In this document: positions 7,183 to 16,103 of the stretch, piece by piece
Layout of the letters: every line of letters begins with the position of its first letter
Numbering within the stretch: the first letter of the stretch is position 1
DNA from: Planctomycetes bacterium UBA7888
GTDB taxonomy: Bacteria; Planctomycetota; UBA1135
Direction of reading: 5' to 3'
Length of the DNA stretch: 32,472 nt
NCBI GenBank assembly: GCA_002500505.1
Contig: DLRM01000057.1
Location: 1 to 32,472 of the forward strand
Position numbers and translations under genes: made by a program
The notes under the pieces: model-generated
Databases searched by the model: none
Seen by the model: only the letters and a program-made list of their open reading frames with translations
What the model was told of the DNA's origin: nothing

Positions 7183-8124
7183 ATGTCCTCCACTCAGCTT
7201 GCAACCTTTCCTGCTATTCAGCGGGGGGAGCTGACAACTCTCCAGTTCAACATGGGGAGGCTTTGCAACCAAGCATGCCTCCACTGCCATGTCGATTCAT
7301 CTCCCGCACGTTCTGGTGCTGAAGACAATGCGGCAAAAAATCTATGCGAACAAATCGTTGAGTTAATCCGGGGAAACCCCCAAGTCTTAACATTGGATTT
7401 GACCGGCGGGGCGCCGGAGTTGAACCCGAATTTTAGGTGGATGGTTGAGAAAACTCGTGAACTAGACCGAAAGGTTTTTGTTCGGCACAATATTACGGTT
7501 CAATCCGAGCCGGGCCAATCCGATCTCCCGGAATTTTTTGCCAAAAACAACGTTGAGCTTTTCTGCTCTTTGCCTTGCTACTTAGAAGACAATGTGGATG
7601 CCCAGAGAGGACAGGGTGTTTTTGCTCAATCCATCGTTGGGCTACGACGATTGAATCAGGTCGGGTTTGGGACTGGAACCTACACCTTGAACCTGGTGTA
7701 CAACCCTATTGGAAATTCGTTACCTGCGCCTTCCGCCGAATTGGAGCCAGCCTACAAGACGGAACTTCGGGAACGGTTTGACCTTCACTTTGACCGACTC
7801 TTGTGTATCACCAATCAGCCGATCCACAGATTTAAGAGCGCCCTCCATCGTTTAGGCAAGCTGAACGGATACGAGCAGCTATTGCGAGAGAATTTTAATT
7901 CGAGTACTTTAGATAATCTCATGTGCCGCAGTGCGATATCCATTCGCTGGGACGGAAAGATTTTTGATTGCGACTTTAATTTAGTCCAAAATCTTGAAAT
8001 CCCAAATCTAGAGCTGAAGGACTTATTCGCCCAAGACCTCTCTGGAAACCCTATTGGGACTGCAGAACATTGCTTTGCCTGCACAGCTGGTTGTGGATCT
8101 TCTTGTGGTGGTGAATTAGTTTAG
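7183..8124 (+). CDS. arsS: Radical SAM/Cys-rich protein, ArsS type (arsenosugar biosynthesis)
   Basis: About 313 residues from ATG 7183, one base after the arsM stop. The radical SAM cluster motif is C-N-Q-A-C-L-H-C (CxxxCxxC) followed by HVDSSP. Other ArsS signatures are LTGGAPELN, SLPCYLEDNVDAQRGQGVF, LVYNPIGNSLP, ITNQPIHRF, LMCRSAISI and DGKIFDCDFN. The Cys-rich C-terminus, HCFACTAGCGSSCGG, probably binds further iron-sulfur clusters. ArsS joins the 5'-deoxyadenosyl moiety of SAM to dimethylarsinous acid, the committed step to arsenosugars. Some family members are selenoproteins (TIGR04167), but here all expected positions are Cys. The in-frame upstream extension to 7096 is unlikely because it runs through arsM. 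Confidence 0.9.
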   Translation: MSSTQLATFPAIQRGELTTLQFNMGRLCNQACLHCHVDSSPARSGAEDNAAKNLCEQIVELIRGNPQVLTLDLTGGAPELNPNFRWMVEKTRELDRKVFVRHNITVQSEPGQSDLPEFFAKNNVELFCSLPCYLEDNVDAQRGQGVFAQSIVGLRRLNQVGFGTGTYTLNLVYNPIGNSLPAPSAELEPAYKTELRERFDLHFDRLLCITNQPIHRFKSALHRLGKLNGYEQLLRENFNSSTLDNLMCRSAISIRWDGKIFDCDFNLVQNLEIPNLELKDLFAQDLSGNPIGTAEHCFACTAGCGSSCGGELV

Positions 8125-9176
8125 AATTGGGAAAAATCTACCATGCCGGGATCTGCATAGGCCGGCCGTTGCGACCAAGATTTGGTGTTTCGCTTTCGGA
8201 GTACCATCCACCAAAAAAACAAAGTGGTGGTGCATGCTTGGCTGGCGAGTGGAAACCACTCCGGTAAATCGCTACGTAAATCCACCAACATTCCATCGCC
8301 CGGGAAAGGACCAAATCCGAACAACATCGGAAGGCGGTACCAGTAGTAGCAACTGACTCCGAGGGCTCCGAAGAAACGTGTCAAGCGTTCAGGGCCGCGT
8401 TCCGGATCCATTCGGGCGCTACAAGCGGAGCGCAGTATGCAAAAAACCCCAAGAGACGCAACCATGCCCAATAAGGGCCATGCATAGGCCTCCAACAAAT
8501 GGTTCCAGCCGGTTCCGTCACTGTAATCTTGAACTTGAAACCAACCCCAAATGAAACCAGGGAATCCGCCAGCCATCAACGTGCCGAGCTGTCGTCGGCC
8601 AGCATCCAAATCAGGGTGCTGAAGGTGGAAGCCCTCCGTTGAGTCGGGGCAGGGGTCCACGCATTTTTCGCAGGCGGTGCAATGCATGTTGGGGACCGTT
8701 CCGATATTGTCCACCCCGTAAAGTTTTTCAACTGGGTGAACCGGACAGAGACTCGAACACCATCCACTTTTCCACTCCCATCGGTTTCCCGCCCAAATGG
8801 CTAGGAGGGTAAGCCCCCCAATCACCCAAGCTGTTGCCGGGCCGTTTGTGTCCAAGATTACATGTCGCAGGGGGACAATCGCTAGTAAAAGGAGAAGCCC
8901 AATCCACTGGAGGGCCAATTGTTTGGTGGGGGAGAGGGCTTCCCTTTTCGACCTCCCCAGATGCCGCAAAAGGAGGGCATTGCCTGACATGGGGCAGACA
9001 TTCCGCCAAATCCCCGTTCCGAAGACCAGGAGGGCGGGGGCTACCGGAATTAGAACATTCCAGAAGGCGTGAATCCCGATGGGGGGCCACAACCAGAGGG
9101 CGAGCAGAATTACGAGGCCAACCAGCCATACAAGGGCTTGAGATGCTCGCCAAATGGAGTGAGAGCTAGAGTCCAT
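8121..9176 (-). CDS. NapH/CcoG-like membrane polyferredoxin (4Fe-4S)
   Basis: A 351-residue membrane protein with about seven hydrophobic segments (roughly 13-32, 38-55, 88-108, 116-128, 200-212, 228-248 and 310-327). It carries RNVCPMSG near 58-65, GWCSSLCPVHPVEKLYG near 138-154 and one full ferredoxin motif CTACEKCVDPCPDS near 167-180. This resembles the NapH/CcoG/RdxA class, which passes electrons between membrane quinol or soluble carriers and an enzyme. It faces arsS tail to tail, with the two stops overlapping (8121-8124). It may supply electrons to the radical SAM enzyme or the selenoprotein, but that rests only on position. It is not recognisable as a known nap or cco subunit. Confidence 0.72.
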   Translation of the reverse strand: MDSSSHSIWRASQALVWLVGLVILLALWLWPPIGIHAFWNVLIPVAPALLVFGTGIWRNVCPMSGNALLLRHLGRSKREALSPTKQLALQWIGLLLLLAIVPLRHVILDTNGPATAWVIGGLTLLAIWAGNRWEWKSGWCSSLCPVHPVEKLYGVDNIGTVPNMHCTACEKCVDPCPDSTEGFHLQHPDLDAGRRQLGTLMAGGFPGFIWGWFQVQDYSDGTGWNHLLEAYAWPLLGMVASLGVFCILRSACSARMDPERGPERLTRFFGALGVSCYYWYRLPMLFGFGPFPGDGMLVDLRSDLPEWFPLASQACTTTLFFWWMVLRKRNTKSWSQRPAYADPGMVDFSQF

Positions 9177-9286
9177 GGATTGGGCAGGCAGTTGATCCTG
9201 CTAGTACACCTTTTAGCAAACTCCCTAAGCGTCTACCAGGAAAGACTTTCCGCTAATTCCGTTTTTCAGCAAAATTTGGTTTCCTG

Positions 9287-9296
9287 TGGTATAAAT
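9287..9296 (+). promoter_or_regulatory. Possible extended -10 promoter for the beta-propeller/glycosyltransferase operon
   Basis: TGG-TATAAAT matches an extended -10 element, and no good -35 is visible. Transcription would start near 9303, about 70 nt before the ATG at 9371. The rest of the 194-base gap between the divergent genes (9177-9370) shows no ORF, repeat or hairpin that I can support. Confidence 0.35.
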
Positions 9297-9370
9297 GTGA
9301 TGTCATAAATGGTCGAAATAGGGTAGGCGGTTTCCCTCCCTTTGACGGACCTTCCTCGCCGAATCCCTTC

Positions 9371-12160
9371 ATGCATCTCCTCGTCACGCTTGCCTTCTCC
9401 ACCCTTTATTCAGGTGGATTCCATGTTCCCCATGACCCCGTTGATGATGTCGCAGTGGGTCCTAATTTTCGCACAGGCACTGGTTATGAAATTGTTCTTT
9501 GCCAGAACGCCTCTGCGAAAGTCAGCCATTCTTACGATGAAGGTTTAACTTGGGAGGTTGTTGGGGGGGACAAGCTGCAACAGTTTCACTGCACTCAAGT
9601 TGAGTATTTTCCGAACTTAGTTCGTCCACTTTATTTTATTGGAACTACTGACGGTGTTTGGACATATGATCCGCAGTCCGGCGAGGTTCTCAAAACGATA
9701 GGAATGCCGGCAAATGATGACTTTGTTACATCTCTTTCCGCGCCTGCAAATGGAGTGGGTGGGGTTCTCGTCTTAACAAAGCATGGAAATGTTTACGCCT
9801 GGGACATCAGCGTCGGGTCTTGGTTTGCGACTCCGATTTATTCTTTTGGGCAAGACGATGACTTTGGCCAAGTTAAAATGGTTTCAGCATTTAATCCTGG
9901 ATCCCCAGATCCCAGGAGAAAGACGATTATCGCGAGCGTCAATGGGCTTGTCATGATGTCTCAGGATGCTGGTCAAAATTGGACTGAACATGCCACCCTC
10001 AGCCAACAAGCAAATGGGCCAACCGACTGGTCCATCTCCGCAATTGCCTTTTCAAGAGAGTTTCTCTGGGACGGCACCATTCTTGTTGGCCGTAGCAGGG
10101 AAAATAGTGCCGCCGGCACTCCAATTGGAGACGAAGGAGAACTATGGCGTAGCACTGATGGTGGCGTGACCTTCAACCTCCAAAAAACCTTTATTTCGAG
10201 AATTACGAGTATTCATTCCACGAAGGCTGGCCCCGCATCTACCTCAGGTCTAAGTCATTTTTACCTTTCTATTTATTATTACCCTGATGCTGGAGATCCA
10301 AACAATTTGGTTGGGATTCTTCGAAGTGATGATGGTGGCCTTTCTTGGGATGACTTTGGTAATTGGCAAGACTTCTTTCTCGAGGTGGAAGTAGCAGAGG
10401 GAGCTGCAAGTCGATGGAAACCTCTGATGGGATTCGCGGAGGCCCCTGATTTCCAAACGACTGGGCTTATTTACTTTGGCCGCTCTGAGGGCTTATTTAG
10501 AAGTCGCGATTCAGGCAACCACTGGATTCAGACTCGTACAAGAAACGAACGCTATGTTCGCCAAGTTGATGTTGGTATTGATTCAAATGGTGACATTATG
10601 GCCTTTGGTGGTTGCTATGGCTCAGGAACCTTGTGGGCGCGTTTCAACGGTAATGACGGCCAGCTCATAGGGTCGGGCGTACTGGGAACGCTCAGTGGAT
10701 TGAGTGTAATCCAGCAAAGCAAAGTAACTTTCCAAAAACCTATTGTGGTGTCTCCGAACTTTGCTTCCGATGGAACTGTGGCTATCGGTGGGGCTAGTGG
10801 GTTGGCGATTTGGTTGGATCCAACTAAGGGGGCGAATCCCTTTTACAACAATCTGGAAGGTTGGATTGAAACAACTGTTAATCCCTTCACCTATATACGA
10901 TCTTTGGCTATGTCACCTCACTTTGATAGTTCAGACCCCAGTGGTGACCACACTATTGTGGCGAGCACCCGGTCTGAATTAGGAGGCTTGGGCGAAAGCG
11001 CGTTTCTACTTCTAGAAGGTGGGAAAAATCCCATTGAAGTGAACGATGCCTACGTCCCAAGTAACCCAAGTGGGCAGCAATATCTGCCAGTTCGTCACCT
11101 TTCAAGCATAGCAATTGCTCCTACATTCGACTCTTCCGCCACCGCGGGACTTTTGGATATTTATGGAACGGCAGGCCCCAACCTTTTCCGCCTAGACTTT
11201 GACGTCAATGCCCCGAATGGTTCTGGTTACGTTTGGACTTGGCTTGGGGAACACCCATCGACCGGGCTCATTACCGCATTGGTAGTTGATCCCTCCTGGT
11301 CTCGAAGTCCTTCAAGTCCTTACCCGGTTTTGTGGGCAACTACGGTGGATTCCCCGTATATCCTCCGGATTACCGACAATGGTGGGTCGGCAGCGACTTT
11401 CGATATGGTCGACACAGTTGGAATGGACTCCTTCGTTCGAGGACTTGCATTATCTCATAGCTTTGCGAATGACAACACTCTATATGTTTCCACTTCCGGT
11501 ACAGGTGTACACAAGTTAGATGTTGGTCCTTTCCTCGCCGGTAGCTCGTCAGCACTTCAATGGAATAGAGTGGGCAAGGACTATCCTCCTTATCTTAGCC
11601 TCCCTTTGGGGTCTGCAGTGACGGGGCTTGGTGCGGATCTTTTGATTACTGGAACCGAGGTTGGGTTTGCGTATGGGTCGGATAATCCAAACCAAGCCTG
11701 GCAAACGATAGCCACTGATAGTAGCGTGGACGACCTCGACCCTGGATTCACCACTTACTCTCCCAGAAACCCCTCGAACACACAGGGTTATCGGCCATGG
11801 CCCTGGAGCACGATTGATGCCGATTATGTTGAAAGGACCAGGAAAGTCGAAACCCATGGAGGCACTGTTACCTTTGTTCGGGATAATGGAGCTTGGTTCC
11901 ACTGGGAGGGCCTTGCTCGAGAACTGACCTTGGAAGCTATCGGTGGCCCTGGAATGGGGAAGGTGGACCTTGAGCTTTTTGATTTGAAAACAGGCGCACT
12001 GATTAATTCGATGTTGGGCGTAGATTTAAATGCAAGCTTCTTTGAGAATAGGCCTATCACGATAACCGGCACAGCTAATCAAGCTGTTTATTTGGATGTG
12101 CACGCTCGCCTCCAAGGTGGCAAAACTTTCGCCTTCGATGGGTTGATTGTCAAACACTAA
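9371..12160 (+). CDS. Large Asp-box (BNR/sialidase-type) beta-propeller protein
   Basis: A 929-residue protein with no recognisable enzyme. It contains at least five Asp-box motifs (SxDxGxxW type): S54-Y-D-E-G-L-T-W61, S197-QDAGQN-W204, S261-TDGGVT-F268, S319-DDGGLS-W326 and S378-RDSGNH-W385. A second recurring element, roughly hydrophobic-S-P-x-F-x-x-D-x-T-hydrophobic, appears near 226-240, 458-470, 518-535 and later, so the protein is probably a chain of two or more propellers like Ycf48 or VPS10 exo-sialidase folds. The last 130 residues (GGTVTFVRDNGAWF onward) look like a separate beta-sandwich. The N-terminus is weakly hydrophobic (about residues 3-13) with no clear cleavage site, so export is likely but unproven. 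The stop is 3 nt before the next start, so the two genes form an operon. Confidence 0.8.
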   Translation: MHLLVTLAFSTLYSGGFHVPHDPVDDVAVGPNFRTGTGYEIVLCQNASAKVSHSYDEGLTWEVVGGDKLQQFHCTQVEYFPNLVRPLYFIGTTDGVWTYDPQSGEVLKTIGMPANDDFVTSLSAPANGVGGVLVLTKHGNVYAWDISVGSWFATPIYSFGQDDDFGQVKMVSAFNPGSPDPRRKTIIASVNGLVMMSQDAGQNWTEHATLSQQANGPTDWSISAIAFSREFLWDGTILVGRSRENSAAGTPIGDEGELWRSTDGGVTFNLQKTFISRITSIHSTKAGPASTSGLSHFYLSIYYYPDAGDPNNLVGILRSDDGGLSWDDFGNWQDFFLEVEVAEGAASRWKPLMGFAEAPDFQTTGLIYFGRSEGLFRSRDSGNHWIQTRTRNERYVRQVDVGIDSNGDIMAFGGCYGSGTLWARFNGNDGQLIGSGVLGTLSGLSVIQQSKVTFQKPIVVSPNFASDGTVAIGGASGLAIWLDPTKGANPFYNNLEGWIETTVNPFTYIRSLAMSPHFDSSDPSGDHTIVASTRSELGGLGESAFLLLEGGKNPIEVNDAYVPSNPSGQQYLPVRHLSSIAIAPTFDSSATAGLLDIYGTAGPNLFRLDFDVNAPNGSGYVWTWLGEHPSTGLITALVVDPSWSRSPSSPYPVLWATTVDSPYILRITDNGGSAATFDMVDTVGMDSFVRGLALSHSFANDNTLYVSTSGTGVHKLDVGPFLAGSSSALQWNRVGKDYPPYLSLPLGSAVTGLGADLLITGTEVGFAYGSDNPNQAWQTIATDSSVDDLDPGFTTYSPRNPSNTQGYRPWPWSTIDADYVERTRKVETHGGTVTFVRDNGAWFHWEGLARELTLEAIGGPGMGKVDLELFDLKTGALINSMLGVDLNASFFENRPITITGTANQAVYLDVHARLQGGKTFAFDGLIVKH

Positions 12161-12163
12161 TCT

Positions 12164-12853
12164 GTGCTAGTTTCTGTCATTATTCCAACCTTCAAGGAGG
12201 GTTTGGAGATTGAGTCTTTTTTGAAGCGATTGGTCCGAGCTTTTCCTGATTGGCAAACCATTTTGGTGGATGGCAATAGCCGAGATGGGACGGTCGAACA
12301 AGCGCATTTAGCAGGAGTGGACGATGTGCTGGAATGTGAGCCATCCCGAGGCGCCCAGATGAAATTGGGTGCTGATTATGCGAAAGGAAAACTGCTTCTC
12401 TTTTTGCACGCCGACTCCCATCTTCCGGAAGAAGCCGGCGCAATGCTCGAAGGGGTTGCCAGGAGAGGGGGCAAAGCTTGGGGTGCTTTTCGTCTCCGGC
12501 ACAATATCCCAGAAGGAGCTGGTTTTTTGATGCGATTTCTTTTGGGTACTGCAGATTGGAGGTCGAAGGGAAACCGAATCCCCTACGGGGACCAAGGTAT
12601 TTTTTGCACTCGCGAAGCTTTTGAAGCTTGTGGTGGAATGCCCGAGCAAGCGCTCATGGAAGACATTGAATTTGCTTGCCGATTGAGGAAGGTTTCCGCA
12701 ATGATTCGACTTCCCGCGACCCTGAGGGGCTCAGGTCGTAGGTTCCTAGGTCGCCCTTTTCGATCCTCCCTATGTTGGCATAGTTTTCCGATTCTTTACC
12801 GATTAGGTGTATCTCCAGAACGACTAGCCCGTTGGTACGGCCATGCACGCTGA
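12164..12853 (+). CDS. Family 2 glycosyltransferase, TIGR04283 type (rSAM/selenodomain-associated transferase 2)
   Basis: A 229-residue GT-A glycosyltransferase. SVIIPTFKEG (3-12), VDGNSRDGT (33-42) and LLFLHADSHLP (77-87) cover the nucleotide-sugar and metal-binding parts. GDQGIFCTREAFEACGG and ALMEDIEFACRLRK are the acceptor and catalytic region. This matches the family called rSAM/selenodomain-associated transferase 2. Partner transferase 1, the radical SAM protein and the selenoprotein all lie within 8 kb. The start is GTG at 12164, immediately after the propeller stop. It may add a sugar to the product of the ArsM/ArsS pathway, but that is inference. A terminator follows at once. Confidence 0.88.
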   Translation: MLVSVIIPTFKEGLEIESFLKRLVRAFPDWQTILVDGNSRDGTVEQAHLAGVDDVLECEPSRGAQMKLGADYAKGKLLLFLHADSHLPEEAGAMLEGVARRGGKAWGAFRLRHNIPEGAGFLMRFLLGTADWRSKGNRIPYGDQGIFCTREAFEACGGMPEQALMEDIEFACRLRKVSAMIRLPATLRGSGRRFLGRPFRSSLCWHSFPILYRLGVSPERLARWYGHAR

Positions 12854-12880
12854 GGAGGGAGTAGTTGCCTCCCTCTTTTT
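12854..12880 (+). terminator. Rho-independent terminator after the glycosyltransferase
   Basis: GAGGGAG (12855-12861) pairs perfectly with CTCCCTC (12869-12875) around a 7-nt loop. A run of five T follows at 12876-12880. It begins right at the GT2 stop codon. It closes the propeller/GT2 operon and separates it from the asparaginase-hyuAB operon. Confidence 0.88.
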
Positions 12881-13023
12881 GTGGAACTAGTTGATTTTTC
12901 TTTCGTCCAACCCCTCACGAAGAGGTAAACCGCCCCTCCAGCCTGGAATTGGATCCTACTTTTCGGAGAAAGGGTCTAATTTCCATCCCCTTTCGGGCTG
13001 GGGGGGTTTTTCTTTGGCGGGGC

Positions 13024-13035
13024 TAAAGTGGGCAT
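13024..13035 (+). promoter_or_regulatory. Putative leaderless -10 box (TANNNT-N6-ATG) for the asparaginase operon
   Basis: TAAAGT is followed by six bases (gggcat) and then the ATG at 13036. Transcription would begin at or next to the start codon, which fits the absence of a Shine-Dalgarno site. The same spacing is seen before ispD, ruvC, nadC and the MscS gene. No good -35 is visible. The rest of the gap (12881-13023) is unassigned. Confidence 0.42.
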
Positions 13036-14121
13036 ATGACGAAGCCAAACATCTCCCGCAGAACCGTTCTTGCCGCAGGCGCTGGACTTGCTGGTCTTCC
13101 CTTTTCTGGACCTCTCCGCGCTAATCCTCACCGAGCATCCACGGGCTCTCCTCTGCCTGCAAAAGGGGCTGTTGTGATTGCCTCTGCGAATGGGCTCCGA
13201 ACGGTTGCAAAGGCTTATCAGGAAGTGCAGGGAGGAACACGTCCCGTGAGTGCCGCCATTCAGGGGGTAGCGATTGTCGAGGCGGACCCAAATGATATTT
13301 CGGTGGGCTATGGGGGACTTCCGAATGAGCAAGGGGTCGTTCAGTTGGATGCCGCCTGCATGGATGGCATCGCTCACAATGCAGGCTCGGTGGCATGCAT
13401 TGAAAACATCATGCATCCTGCCCAGGTTGCAGAAATCGTGATGGACCATACCGACCATGTCAATCTAGTGGGCCAAGGGGCAAAGGACTTCGCATTGAGT
13501 TATGGTTTCAAAGAGGAGAATTTACTAACAGACCGGGCAAGAAAGATATGGTTGAAGTGGCGTGCCTCTCATTCCAAGGATGACGATTGGCTTTCGCCTG
13601 CGGGAGACGAAATAAAAAATGCCGACTTTGAAAGGCTATATGGAACAATTCATTGTTCGGTTCTTTCGGCCAGTGGAGATGTGGGTTGTACGACCACAAC
13701 TTCAGGCCTTTCCTTCAAAATCCCTGGACGAATCGGGGATTCTCCGCTCATTGGGTGTGGCCTGTTTTGCGACAATGAAGTTGGTAGTGCTGGAGCAACC
13801 GGGCGTGGAGAGTCTGCCATTCACTCTGGCGGATCCTGGCTAGTTGTGGAACGTATGCGGTCAGGGGATACTCCCGAAGAAGCCTGTCTTTACGCTTTAA
13901 AGCGGGTGGTCTCGCAAGTGAAACGCCAACGAACTTGGCAGCCGAGGCTTTGGAGTGAAAAAGAAAATCGGCCCTCCTTTAATTTGAGTTTTTACGCCAT
14001 CCGGAAAGACGGTCTTTTTGGTTCGGCTCGGATGATTCGGGGGGGTGATAATCCAACATATTCAGTCTGTGACTCCAAGGGAGCTCGCTTAGTGAAAGGC
14101 CCTGTTCTCTACGAGTCCTAG
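13036..14121 (+). CDS. Tat-exported N4-glycosylasparaginase/isoaspartyl peptidase-type Ntn hydrolase (asparaginase_2 family)
   Basis: A 361-residue precursor. The N-terminus has a twin-arginine signal (SRRTVLAAGAGLAG, 7-20), so it is exported folded. The mature part matches the glycosylasparaginase branch: ISVGYGGLPNEQGVVQLDA, an MHPAQVAEIVM-like segment, and a linker of about 40 residues ending at the nucleophile T204 (GTIH). KIPGRIGDSPLIGCG and ATGRGESAI follow and bind the aspartyl substrate. Autocleavage before T204 should give two subunits. The enzyme hydrolyses N4-(GlcNAc)-Asn or beta-aspartyl amides. The usual HDT before the catalytic site reads YGT here, so specificity may differ. It is the first gene of an operon with hyuA (9-nt gap) and hyuB. 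Confidence 0.88.
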   Translation: MTKPNISRRTVLAAGAGLAGLPFSGPLRANPHRASTGSPLPAKGAVVIASANGLRTVAKAYQEVQGGTRPVSAAIQGVAIVEADPNDISVGYGGLPNEQGVVQLDAACMDGIAHNAGSVACIENIMHPAQVAEIVMDHTDHVNLVGQGAKDFALSYGFKEENLLTDRARKIWLKWRASHSKDDDWLSPAGDEIKNADFERLYGTIHCSVLSASGDVGCTTTTSGLSFKIPGRIGDSPLIGCGLFCDNEVGSAGATGRGESAIHSGGSWLVVERMRSGDTPEEACLYALKRVVSQVKRQRTWQPRLWSEKENRPSFNLSFYAIRKDGLFGSARMIRGGDNPTYSVCDSKGARLVKGPVLYES

Positions 14122-14130
14122 TTCGGAGAC

Positions 14131-16101
14131 ATGGGCGTTCGTGTAGGCGTTGACACAGGGGGGACATTCACCGATGCTCTTCTTCCAGACGGGGAAGGGA
14201 GTTGGCTGATTCATAAGTGTCCAACTACATCACAATCGCCATCGGACGCAGTCTTTAATGCACTCGACGCTCTGTCCATCGAGGCGCCTTCGGTAGAGCT
14301 TCTACATGGCACCACCCACGCAACCAACGCACTTCTGACTGGCGAACTTGGGCGGGTTGTAATGATTGTTACGCGTGGGTTTCGCGATGTATTGGCCCTC
14401 GGCCGACAGAATCGGGACGCTCTTTTTGATTTGGAAACGAAGGCGACTCGTCCGAACCAACCTCGCCACTTAATTTTTGAAGCGCAGGAGCGCTTGAGCG
14501 CTAACGGGAGAACCATTCAAAACTTGTCTCGGGCAGAAATCAATCGTCTGGTTGAAAAAGCAAGACAGAGCAAACCCCAAGCTATTGCAGTTTGCTTTCT
14601 GCATGCATGGAAGGAGCCTAAGCATGAAAAACGCCTTGGGCGTGCTCTGAAAAAATTGGGTGTACCAGTTGTTTTATCCAGCCAACTTGCCCCAGAACAG
14701 CGGGAATATGAACGCGCAAGCACTGTGTGGGCAGATGCCGGTCTTCAACCCATTGTTGGGCCAGCCTTGGAAAAATTGGAATCTTTGCTCAGGAAAGAGT
14801 GGGGGTCAAAAAGCCGGCTACGAGTCATGCGGTCCGATGGGGGAACTTGCTCCGCTGAGTCTGCTGCGCATGAGCCAGTTCATTTAGCTTTGTCCGGACC
14901 AGCTGGAGGGCTTTCGGCCTCGCGGACCCTAGCCAATGCACGGGGTGATTCCACTATTTTGACGTTGGATATGGGAGGGACCAGTACGGACGTGGCTCTG
15001 CTTCCACCCGGAGAGCTCCCATTGCAAGAAATGAAAGTAGCCGGCCACACCTTGTTGGCGAGGGGGCTTCCTTTGCATACGGTAGGTGCGGGGGGCGGCA
15101 GTTTGGCCAGCTTTGATCCTGCTGGAGTTCTGCAAGTAGGGCCTGAGTCGGCTGGCGCAAACCCAGGCCCTGCTTGTTATGGACGAGGGGGCAAAAAAGC
15201 CACAGTGACGGATGCTCACCTTCTTTGTGGAAGACTGCATCCCCGGCTTTTTTTGGATGGAGAAGCTCCGCTCGATATAGAGAAAGCCTCGCAAGCTTTC
15301 CACTCCTTGAAAGCGAACCCTGCCGAAGTGTTAGAGATTGCTTGCGCTGAAATGGAGAGAGCTTTGCGGCGTGTCAGCCTTGCTGAAGGGCATGACCCTC
15401 GAGAATTAAATCTTTATGCCTTTGGAGGGGCCGGCGCTCTTCACGCAGCCTGGCTGGCCAATCGGCTAGGAATGAAAGAAGTCGTAATCCCTCCCTTCCC
15501 AGGTGCCTTCTCCGCCTTGGGCTTACTGGCTGCTCCATTAAGGCGGGGCTTTTCTAAATCTGTATTACAAAAACTACCGTCCAAGAAGGTACGGCGAGGA
15601 TTGATCCAACCCTTAATGGACCGAGCTTATTTTGAACTGATGGCTGAAGGTCTAAGCGAAAGGTCCATCTTGATTCGCCAAGTCTTAGAGCTTCGGAGCA
15701 AAGGGCAATCTGGGATTTTTCCGATTCTTGAAGGACCAAGAGTTTTAGAACGATTTCACGCTGCCCATAAAAAGCGATTTGGATTCACTCGCCCTGAGGA
15801 AGAGGTTGAGTTGGTTGCGGTGCGTCTTCAGGCTGATGGTCCAAGTTCCGAGAGCTGGGTAAAGAAACGAGCCCGCCGTTATTCCCCAACGGCCATTGAG
15901 GCCCAGACCGCCGTCTTCCCGGAAGATGGGCATCACCGCCCAAGAAGGGCATCTTGGTACAGACGAGAAGACCTTCGGCCTGGGGCCAACATTGAAGGGC
16001 CTGCCCTTGTTGCAGAATATTCAGCCACGACAGTAGTCCCGCCTAGCTGGAATGCCCGAATCGACCCATGGAGTTGCCTTGTCTTGAGGAGGATGAAATA
16101 G
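14131..16101 (+). CDS. hyuA: Hydantoinase/oxoprolinase subunit A (N-methylhydantoinase A type)
   Basis: A 656-residue protein of typical HyuA length. The ATP-binding VGVDTGGTFTDALL begins at residue 5. The second phosphate-binding motif LTLDMGGTSTDVAL lies near 277-290. HTVGAGGGSLASFD, ESAGANPGPACYGRGG and TDAHLLCGRL complete the ASKHA-fold hydantoinase_A core, with the family C-terminal domain from about 510. Together with HyuB it forms the ATP-dependent enzyme that opens cyclic imides or lactams (N-methylhydantoin, 5-oxoproline), or in relatives carboxylates ketones. The substrate cannot be read from sequence. The start has GGAG at 14125-14128, and the gene is cotranscribed with the asparaginase-type hydrolase. 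Confidence 0.92.
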   Translation: MGVRVGVDTGGTFTDALLPDGEGSWLIHKCPTTSQSPSDAVFNALDALSIEAPSVELLHGTTHATNALLTGELGRVVMIVTRGFRDVLALGRQNRDALFDLETKATRPNQPRHLIFEAQERLSANGRTIQNLSRAEINRLVEKARQSKPQAIAVCFLHAWKEPKHEKRLGRALKKLGVPVVLSSQLAPEQREYERASTVWADAGLQPIVGPALEKLESLLRKEWGSKSRLRVMRSDGGTCSAESAAHEPVHLALSGPAGGLSASRTLANARGDSTILTLDMGGTSTDVALLPPGELPLQEMKVAGHTLLARGLPLHTVGAGGGSLASFDPAGVLQVGPESAGANPGPACYGRGGKKATVTDAHLLCGRLHPRLFLDGEAPLDIEKASQAFHSLKANPAEVLEIACAEMERALRRVSLAEGHDPRELNLYAFGGAGALHAAWLANRLGMKEVVIPPFPGAFSALGLLAAPLRRGFSKSVLQKLPSKKVRRGLIQPLMDRAYFELMAEGLSERSILIRQVLELRSKGQSGIFPILEGPRVLERFHAAHKKRFGFTRPEEEVELVAVRLQADGPSSESWVKKRARRYSPTAIEAQTAVFPEDGHHRPRRASWYRREDLRPGANIEGPALVAEYSATTVVPPSWNARIDPWSCLVLRRMK

Positions 16102-16103
16102 GG

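Noticed and set aside
12987..13011. CCCC and a run of seven G followed by five T as an attenuator before the asparaginase gene.
   Set aside because: Only four or five base pairs with a 9-nt loop. The proposed leaderless promoter would start downstream of it.
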